DNA from: Symsagittifera roscoffensis
Lineage: Eukaryota > Xenacoelomorpha > Acoela > Convolutidae
Length of the DNA: 64,000 nucleotides
Reading direction: 5' to 3'
Assembly: GCF_963678635.1 (NCBI RefSeq)
Contig: NC_087071.1
Span: forward strand, 28,617,325 to 28,681,324
In this document: positions 57,356 through 64,000 of the stretch, one piece after another
Numbering within the stretch: the stretch's first letter is position 1
How the letters are laid out: each line of letters starts with the position of its first letter
Notes under the pieces: generated by a model
What the model was told of the DNA's origin: nothing
The model's input: only the letters and a program-made list of their open reading frames with translations
Databases searched by the model: none
Position numbers and translations under genes: made by a program

Positions 57356-57793
57356 GGAAAGCCATGTATTACTGCCAGGCATGCTGGAAACTATCCAAAG
57401 ACAACAAATCAGCAAACAATTCACCCCTAATGCAACAGAAGAAGTTCTCATCTGGGCCAGCAGCTGCCAAAGTGAACAGCGGGATGCCCGCAACACCGTC
57501 GGCAGCGCCGAAAACTACAACGACAATTTCTACGAAGGCGACAACAGTTACGAAAACAAATACTGCTCATCCGCAGGTTGCCGCTAGTGCAACCGGGAGG
57601 CAAATTGTTCCGAATGGCGGTGGGGCGACAAAGAAAGTTGAACCGAAGAAAGACGTGGTTTTGTGCCCAAAATCTGGAGCTGCGGGTACACAAGACGAAG
57701 AGTTGAAGCCCCTGAAGCCTTCGGTGCCGGGTGGGGTGACTACAAATTTGTTGAAGAATGCAAAGGACGAGGAAGATTTAGCTGCGATTACGG
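57356..57793 (+). CDS. Possible duplicated exon of the CxxC-protein gene
   Basis: Copy of exon bases 55490-55927. At its left junction the inserted context reads TTTATTTTTTTATCAAG|GG, giving a pyrimidine-rich tract and an AG. If this AG is used, the exon is 438 bp (146 codons), enters in phase 1 and leaves in phase 1, so it would join in frame after the first exon and keep the frame beyond. It carries only the second CxxC pair and the low-complexity and acidic parts. Whether it is spliced in is unknown, and it could equally be silent. Confidence 0.35.
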
Positions 57794-57851
57794 GTAAGTT
57801 TAAAATCTCAATTTTAATTTTCTTGTTTAAAATCAAGGCTTTTCAAAAAAG

Positions 57852-58308
57852 CTAAGAAAAACCAAAATGATCCATTTTGTGGTAAAATTTTGGGCCCGAA
57901 TTTTGCAAAACAAATTGCACCATATTAATTCTGCTAAAACTTTAAGCAAGTTTTGGCTTCATAAGTTTTCTCTTGAACTCAACCCAATTTGAGAAAAACG
58001 CGTTTTAAACTTCAAGTTTAACGGGTTTTGTCCGGATAATTTAAATCAGCACTGTACTGCTTGTACAATAAAAACAAATTGCTGATTTCAATGTGCGAGC
58101 ATTTGTGTTTGCTTACGAGTCTTGTTCACTTGTGTATGCTTATGAACGCAGCCGAAAAGTGATAGAAAAAAGTATGAAACTTTATTGGTTTATGGAAAAA
58201 AAAATTCACACAAATTCATTATTTCAAACAATTTCAGTGTTAGATTTATCACTCATTGTTTTCATCTTATGAAAATCATCGGAAAATGTACGATTTATTT
58301 TTTTATCA
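57852..58308 (+). repeat. 457-bp segment C, second copy
   Basis: Copy of 56897-57353 placed directly after segment A'. It begins at GCTAAG and ends at TTTTTTATCA, after which unique sequence follows. Confidence 0.9.
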
Positions 58309-59262
58309 GTTTATGTAAATTTTGATTTTTTTTTGTTGTTCAACGCTGGACCGTTGAGTTTTTGGTTGGTCAACGCTGGATGGTCTTAATAATTGAAATT
58401 GAATTTAATCTGAGTGTTTGAAGCTGGTGGTTATTTTATAAATTGCGAAATTTTTTCGCGTGCCCTGACTTCAATCAGATGAAAAAAATAGTGCTTCGCT
58501 CAAAAAAATCTTCGCGTGCCGTATCCCGTTTTTTTTCGAAGTAGAAATTTTTGAATGAGAGATGAAAAAAATTTTGATCATCAAAGTTTTTCAGGTCAAA
58601 CAATTTTTATTATCAAATTTTAGATCTTGTTATCCCCCCCTTTGGGACCTTGTTAACTACCCGCCCATGCATGTATAATTTTTCACAACCATTTGTATAA
58701 AAAATGCATTTCAAAAATGTCAACAATTAAGTAGGTTTTTATTTTCGCGTTCGTATTTGTATTACTCAATAACCAGTACTCAATACTCAATTATATAATA
58801 CCCACGTAAAAAAATTGAAAATTTATTTTTTCTGAAAATTGTCTAAAGCAATTGTAAATGTGGCCAACAAAGTTGAATTTCTGAAAATCAAAACAGGAAG
58901 GAAATAGTTAACAAGATCCCAAGTTTTATTATCAAAAAAACTGGAGGGCAATATTTAAATTTTGATATCAAAGAAACAAAAATTTGAAATATATGCATTG
59001 CTGGAATTTTGTAAAATCCTTGTTCTTTCAGGGCATCAGTTTATTGTTTGAACGTCCCGGTGTGTTTTGTTTATGTTTTTAAGATGCTTTTTCATAAACT
59101 GCAAAAAATTGTGACGTCAACAAAGATACGTATAGAGACTGCAAGAAAAATCAGGTTTTTAAGGCAAACAAATTTTAATCAATAAAACTGGAGGTCCATG
59201 TTAAATTTTGATATCAAAGTAATGAAATTAGGAAAAATTGCTCTGCTAGACATTGGTAAAAT
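58309..59262. other. No gene seen
   Basis: AT-rich. A GTCAACGCTGGA word is repeated at 58341 and 58368, and an ACTGGAGG...ATTTTGATATCAAAG motif at 58940 and 59185. No coding segment recognised. Confidence 0.4.
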
Positions 59263-59693
59263 CAGGCGCGGATCTAGGAATTTCTCGAGGGGGGATGCGG
59301 ATTTTCAAAAAACTGTTTGAAAATTTTGTCAACCTTATTTTTTTTAGGTCGACCAAATTGATTTCTGAGCTCACCCAAACCACTATAAAGACTCTAAATT
59401 GACGAAATTTTCTGCGCCGCAGGCAAATTTTGACAAAAAAGGCCAAAAAGGCGTTTTTATTCACTTTTTGGGAATATTCGACCAAAAAATCGCGTTTATT
59501 TGGCGCGCGGTGCCCTCTCAAAATTAGTATAGATTGGCGCCGGAGGCGCCTTTAGAAAAATTTTAAGGTCATTCAGCCAAAAATAGATATCTCAAAATAG
59601 TTCAAAGGGGGACCCTTTGGGTCGACAGGGGGTCCAATTCCTGAAAGAAAAGGCGTCCCCCCGCAACCCCCCCCCCCCCTTAATCCGCTACTG
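59263..59693 (-). mobile_element. hAT-type MITE, copy 3
   Basis: A 431-bp element with ends CAGGCGCGGATCTAGGAA and (reverse complement) CAGTAGCGGATTAAGGGG. It is flanked by GGTAAAAT and GGTAAATT, an 8-bp target duplication with one difference, as expected for hAT. It is the inverted counterpart of 17123-17484, sharing GGTCGACCAAATTGATTT, GGCGCGCGG and GGCGCCGGAGGCGCC landmarks and a long C-run near 59670. No transposase. Confidence 0.85.
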
Positions 59694-60124
59694 GGTAAAT
59701 TCTCTTTTTTTCCGGGCATCAGTTTAGCTTTTGAACCTCCTGATGTGTATTGTTCATGTTTTTATGCTAGTTTTTTTTGTATACTGCATGAAAAATTATA
59801 ACGTTATCAAAGATACGAATATAGACTGCATCAAAAAGTGTAGTGTGAACGAAAATACGGATTTAAATTTACGTTTATAGTCATGCACCGTTTTGACCAT
59901 AATTTGAATGAAAATTTGCAGAAGTTGAATATTATAACTAAAAACAAAAATAGATTTAACATGCAACTCAGTCGTTTTTGAATTGAATTGTTGGCATAAC
60001 AAACAAAGAAACATAACGTGACTTGTTAAAAACGTTTTTTGTTTTCATTTTTTCTAACATTAGAGTCACAAGTAGAACATCTTTCTCAGTTAATTTCTTA
60101 CTTTCTCATTGCCGACTCTTTCAG
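59694..60124. other. No gene seen; intron-like sequence
   Basis: AT-rich stretch ending in the pyrimidine-rich acceptor CTTTCTCATTGCCGACTCTTTCAG at 60101-60124, so it may be the intron before the exon at 60125. Confidence 0.4.
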
Positions 60125-60594
60125 CGCGCAGACTTGAATCAACTTTCCTCCGAAGTTCAGATAATGTTCTTTTTATAGTGATTTATAGATTTCTGAACTT
60201 TCCTTTACTATCGCTGAAATTGCAATCAAGCATCTGGTTATTTTTCGCCCTCAAACTACCTACGTTATTTTGTACCGCTTCTTGGTTGATTCATATTATC
60301 AGCATTTTGGTGACAATCATTGATTCAGAAACGACCTATCGAGTATTTCAATCTACTTTTAATATTATATACACAATTTTGGAACATAGCATTCATAATC
60401 GTGAAAATCCCCTAACTAATCATCTATCAATTTATCAATTTGAAACAAATATGAAAAATTTTTTTGATACTGAGTTCTTTCATTTCGGGTTTATTCGATT
60501 GCAATTGAATATGAAAATTTATTGTTTATTTAAATGCGGGTGTCACTATTTCGCCATGTTTAAGTTTTTTGAATGTCTTATTTTGCATGTTTAA
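60125..60594 (+). CDS. Possible 7-TM chemoreceptor-like C-terminal exon
   Basis: The frame opens immediately after a strong acceptor at 60124 and stays open for 156 codons. It has hydrophobic segments (IWLFFALKLPTLF, WLIHIISILVTII), then a polar helix region (SETTYRVFQSTFNIIYTIL), then YQFETNMKNFFDTEFFHFGF. This order resembles the last part of insect-type gustatory receptors, where a polar stretch and an FF-containing segment precede the last helix. The final 20 residues fall in sequence shared with 33561-33830. Upstream exons were not found. The family call is tentative. Confidence 0.3.
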
Positions 60595-61960
60595 GCTTTA
60601 TCGTATATTGCAATGGTTAAGATTTTTTTTTCAAATTCCGAGTTTAAATTCAGTGTTTATTTCATCTAAATATAAATAAGCAACCCAATTGCGGAGTTCT
60701 GTCAGAATTTTCCCAGGTTTTGTGATTCTGGCTTCTGGCCTCCATATATGAATAAACAAATCGTTTTAGTTTACGAGATACAGCAATTTTCGAGGTTTTT
60801 CGAAATTTTTCTGAAAATTGAGTTTTAAAAATGTCTCAAACTTTGAAAGACACCCTGTAGTTGGGAGCTATCAGGGCATTCTCAGGGATTGCGAATCTTG
60901 CCTCCAATCTCGCTTCTCAAGTCCTTGAAGTTTTCGAGATATAGCGTTTTTTGATTTTTTCAAATCTTTTCAAAAAAAAAGCTGATTTCAAAAATTCCAA
61001 AACTTTGGAAGATCTCAATCCGGTTGCTGAAAAATACTGTGTGAGGGTACTCTCAGGGCTTGCGAATCTTGCCTGTGAGCATGGCTGCTCAAATCCTTGT
61101 AGTTTTTGAGATATGACGTTTTTTTGATTTTTTCAGACAATTTCGAAACAGTAGATGTTGAAACATTCCAAAACTTTGAAGATTTTAAAACTGTTATTGG
61201 AAACAATGAGGGTACTCTCAGAGGTTGGCGAATCTTGCCTCTGAGTATGGCTGCTCAAAACGTTTAATTTTTCAAGATAAAATATTTTTTAGGTTTTTTC
61301 TCAAAACTTTTCAGAGAACTTAGAAAAGATTTCACATAGATTGAAAACACATTTAGTTGGGGGCTTTCAGAGTAATCTCAGTGGTTGCAATTTCGGGTTC
61401 CAAATAGGAATAACCAATTTTTTTTAGTTTAAGAGGTGCAGAAATTTTTCGAGATTTTTTTGGAAATTTCCAGAAAACTCAAATTACAAATGATTTCACC
61501 AAAGTGAAATTCCCAATCCTGTAGTTGTCTGCCGTCAGAATACTGTCAAAGATTGCAAATAATGCCATCAAATAAGACTGCTCAAAGCGTAGTAGTTTTT
61601 GATGAGTGACATTTTTTCTGGTTTTCAAAAAAAAAATTTATTTAGAAAACTAAGGTTGAAGTTTCTCAAAGTTTGAATTTCCTAAGGTTGTACTTGGGTG
61701 CTGTAAGAGTACTCTCAGGAGTTGCAAATCATGCGTCCAAATGCGACTGCCCAATTGCTTTTTTTCCCAGATGTGATGTTTTTTAGTTGACTTTATGTTT
61801 TTCAAAGTTTTTCTAAAAAACTTCACAAATTTTTATGGTTCTTCAAAATTTGTATAAAAAATTTTTTTACCAAACTTGACAATACGAACCCTGTAATTGG
61901 GTTTTGTCCGAGTACACTCAAAGGTTGTAGATTTTTTTCCAATATAAGCGGTTTTTTGAG
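60595..61960 (+). repeat. About 167-bp satellite array, copy 2
   Basis: Monomers marked by GTTTTTGAGATATGACGTTTTT-type words at about 60775, 60943, 61108, 61272, 61432, 61600 and 61770. Read as reverse complement they match the monomers at 31750-33560, including TGAGCAGCC, GCAACCCCTGAGAGTAC-like and ACGTCATATCTCAAAAACT words. The left flank (60530-60690) is shared too. Confidence 0.85.
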
Positions 61961-63115
61961 TTGTTAAAAGTTCGGAGTACCTGAACATCAGGTCTCTTTC
62001 CGAAAAAAGCTGTATGTCATATCAAACCCGATCTAAGCAAAAACTTAAACACAAAACTTTTACAAGGTTAGACAGTTTTGTTTTGATTTTTAGATTTTTA
62101 ATGCATGTTTTTTTTGTCGCAACGAGTTATTTTTTGAAAAATTGCTACATCGAAACAAATTTAGCTTAAGTTCAATTGCGACACCAAAAATTCATTTGTA
62201 ATTTTTAGCTTAAATTATTTCTTTCTATTTTTCTCTTATTTCTTTCTATTTCGAAGAAGTTGAAGTCGCCCGTTGTCAGTCTGAAACGTAGACTTTCTAG
62301 ATCCTCTATTGATTTGCGCATAGGGCGAAGTAACGCTTACCAGTGCAAATGAAAAAGAAAAAAAGTGCCACCTAAAAAGCTCGAAACAATCATGAGAACA
62401 TGGAAGAATTGATTTGTTGTGCGTTAGTGGTACTTTAGTCAGATTTCCAAAGAGAGTGAAGAATGTAAATATTTGTATACTTTTTTCTGAAGAAAAACCT
62501 CATTGGTTTTCGAGTCAGTTTCTGAGGTTTTTTTCAGTGAAAAAGTATAACACTTTTTGAAGCCAAATCTTATAAGCATTTATTCTATAAAATTGTACGT
62601 TTACAAAAAAGCTCGGCTTGGGAGAATACCAAAAAGGCATCAGCGTGTCGGGTGGAATTTCCATGACCAAAATCTATTCGTCTACTTTTTCAAACTAAGA
62701 TCATATAGACAAATGAACCGCAAAAATTCTCCAAACATCACAAAAAAACTAAAAGAAAAGAATCTTTGTTTTGGTGTTACCATAACATACTCAGAAAATG
62801 TTCGTTGTGACAAATATATATGTTTCTTATTTTATTTAAAAACGAGTCCAAAGATTCATTGGCAGTTGCTAACGCTTCAAGATTTTTATCCAACTGTAAA
62901 AACTATTATACAAAATACGATTTACTTAATTTTCAGTCTCTTTGAAAGTCTGACCGAAACCCATGAACATAAGTTCAACTTACATTTTGTAGGCATTAAG
63001 TCTTGAAAATGTTAAATAAACCAGTTTTCATAAATTTTATATCAAATAAAAACTTGTTTCGTCCTGAAGTCAAATATGATACAATTATTTCAAAAATAGA
63101 ATTGTTGTGGATGCT
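61961..63115. other. No firm gene; upstream of the partial frame at 63116
   Basis: A 149-codon frame at 62557-63006 is Lys/Asn/Phe-rich without a domain and is not claimed. The rest is AT-rich. A 5' leader or promoter for the frame at 63116 should lie in this stretch. Confidence 0.35.
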
Positions 63116-64000
63116 ATGGCTGTAAGAAGTAGAGAGATGATTTTCGAAACCAAAGAAGAGTTTAAAGAATACGCGAGAAGTTTGTACAAAAAACGCTGTG
63201 TCGACAGCGAAGGAACTCAGTTTTTCCCAGATTTTCACGAAGGTTTACAAGTTACTCCGGGTTTGAATAGCTACGAACTAATTGAAAATGAAGCTAACTG
63301 GGATGTGTACCGTTCTTTAAAAACTATGACGGATCCAGAACTAGTTTTGCATTGTGTCACTTTTAATCATAACCAGTTCCATATATGGGATGAAAACTAC
63401 AATGCAGAAGTCTGCGCTAAATCAGATGAAATCCCAAACTGTTCTATCGATCATCGATATACAAAAATAAACCGAACTGATTTCGTTATATTTGGATCTG
63501 ATTATGTTGTTTTGATAAATGTTTGTCCGTGGAGCTTTGACGACGATGAAATCATTGAACCAGACGACATGAAACACAGAGTCTCAAATCTACGAAAAAT
63601 GCAAGAACTGATTGTAAATGTTTCGCGAGCCAGCTCAACAAAAACGCGCTTCAATGTTTTTAAGTTTATTGCTTTTCCCAAAACAGTTATGGGGACTTGG
63701 AAACTCAGCCAATTACAAAACAGCGAAAATATTGGTAGTTTAACAATAGACGATTTAAGTGATTTCAAGATATACTTTGATGTAACCATCCACAATCCTG
63801 TAGCGTGCTTAGCTGAATCATTCCTGGGTGACTTTAATTTAGTTCAGGAAACTCTTTTCGCACTTTGGCATGCTGAAAAACATGTAACGTCTTCCCAATT
63901 GGTTTGGTTTCTAGATGAAAAATTTCAGCTGAAAGCCTTAAAAATCTTATATGAAGAGTTCAAGATGCTCAATTTAGACGTTGATATGATGATTAGTCAT
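63116..64000 (+). CDS. Long protein, 5' part only, with nuclease-like stretch
   Basis: ATG at 63116 opens a frame of at least 295 codons with no stop to the window edge. The frame is already open from 63080, so an upstream start by splicing is possible. Residues about 125-150 read INRTDFVIFGSDYVVLINVCPW, followed by a helix-like MKHRVSNLRKMQELIVNV and a strand-like FKFIAFPKTVM. The order D ... hydrophobic strand ... helix ... strand is like PD-(D/E)XK/NERD-type nuclease cores, but where E-x-K would be expected the strand has N-V-C. No membrane segment or signal peptide. No broken codon is seen, so the gene is probably real. Function unknown. Confidence 0.7.
   Translation, partial: MAVRSREMIFETKEEFKEYARSLYKKRCVDSEGTQFFPDFHEGLQVTPGLNSYELIENEANWDVYRSLKTMTDPELVLHCVTFNHNQFHIWDENYNAEVCAKSDEIPNCSIDHRYTKINRTDFVIFGSDYVVLINVCPWSFDDDEIIEPDDMKHRVSNLRKMQELIVNVSRASSTKTRFNVFKFIAFPKTVMGTWKLSQLQNSENIGSLTIDDLSDFKIYFDVTIHNPVACLAESFLGDFNLVQETLFALWHAEKHVTSSQLVWFLDEKFQLKALKILYEEFKMLNLDVDMMISH

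Noticed and set aside
57269-57836. - strand frames with Cys-rich peptides opposite the duplicated exon
   Set aside because: They repeat exactly at 55582-55970 because of the duplication and are the complement of the Thr/Ala/Pro-rich coding strand.
62557-63006. 149-codon + strand frame
   Set aside because: Lys/Asn/Phe-rich composition typical of AT-rich non-coding DNA; no domain, no splice site, no in-frame link to 63116.
1-64000. The window as a piRNA cluster, because it holds many decayed elements on both strands
   Set aside because: An attractive idea, but sequence alone cannot show it and AT-rich intergenic DNA often looks the same; small-RNA data would be needed.

Overview
The window looks like AT-rich nuclear DNA from an invertebrate animal. 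It has split genes with GT-AG introns. It carries BEL/Pao (a retrotransposon group known from animals), Penelope-like, non-LTR and Polinton/Maverick remnants, several miniature inverted-repeat elements, and a secreted lipocalin. The lineage cannot be named from this sequence; arthropod or tunicate would both fit. It is not bacterial: there are no operons, and most open frames are AT-rich noise or fragments of old mobile elements.

Few host genes stand out. (1) A RING/B-box TRIM-like gene on the + strand (exons 16225-16759 and 19907-20634), whose intron carries a hAT-type MITE and a minisatellite, followed by a decayed copy of its last exon (21888-22470). (2) An apparently intact four-exon apolipoprotein-D-like lipocalin on the - strand (31301 to 29837). 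(3) A first coding exon of a protein with paired CxxC motifs (55405-55927), with a second, apparently identical and phase-compatible copy of most of that exon at 57356-57793. (4) A possible chemoreceptor-like C-terminal exon (60125-60594). (5) A long coding frame that starts at 63116 and runs off the window, with a stretch resembling a PD-(D/E)XK/NERD-like nuclease core whose expected catalytic residues look absent.

The rest is repeats and mobile elements. 1-5312: dispersed repeats, a palindromic-element copy and a 1.1-kb tandem duplication. 5440-9240: decayed BEL/Pao on the - strand. 9245-11035: a roughly 665-bp macrosatellite. 14447-15012 and 23234-24040: two more copies of the palindromic element. 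24890-26900: a GC-richer non-LTR retrotransposon tail interrupted by a minisatellite. 31750-33830 and 60530-61960: a roughly 170-bp satellite in opposite orientations. 33990-35290: a tandem repeat split by a Penelope-like GIY-YIG fragment. 38267-48970: a decayed Polinton with basic virion-type protein, capsid-related protein, integrase, packaging ATPase and a PC4-like frame on the - strand, and protein-primed DNA polymerase B on the + strand. 50689-51324, 56373-57099 and 59263-59693: MITEs.

No tRNA, rRNA or CRISPR array was recognised. The most notable signals are the exon duplication with two exact junctions, the PC4-like frame inside the Polinton, the minisatellite grown inside a LINE coding region, and the inverted pair of satellite arrays that share flanking sequence.
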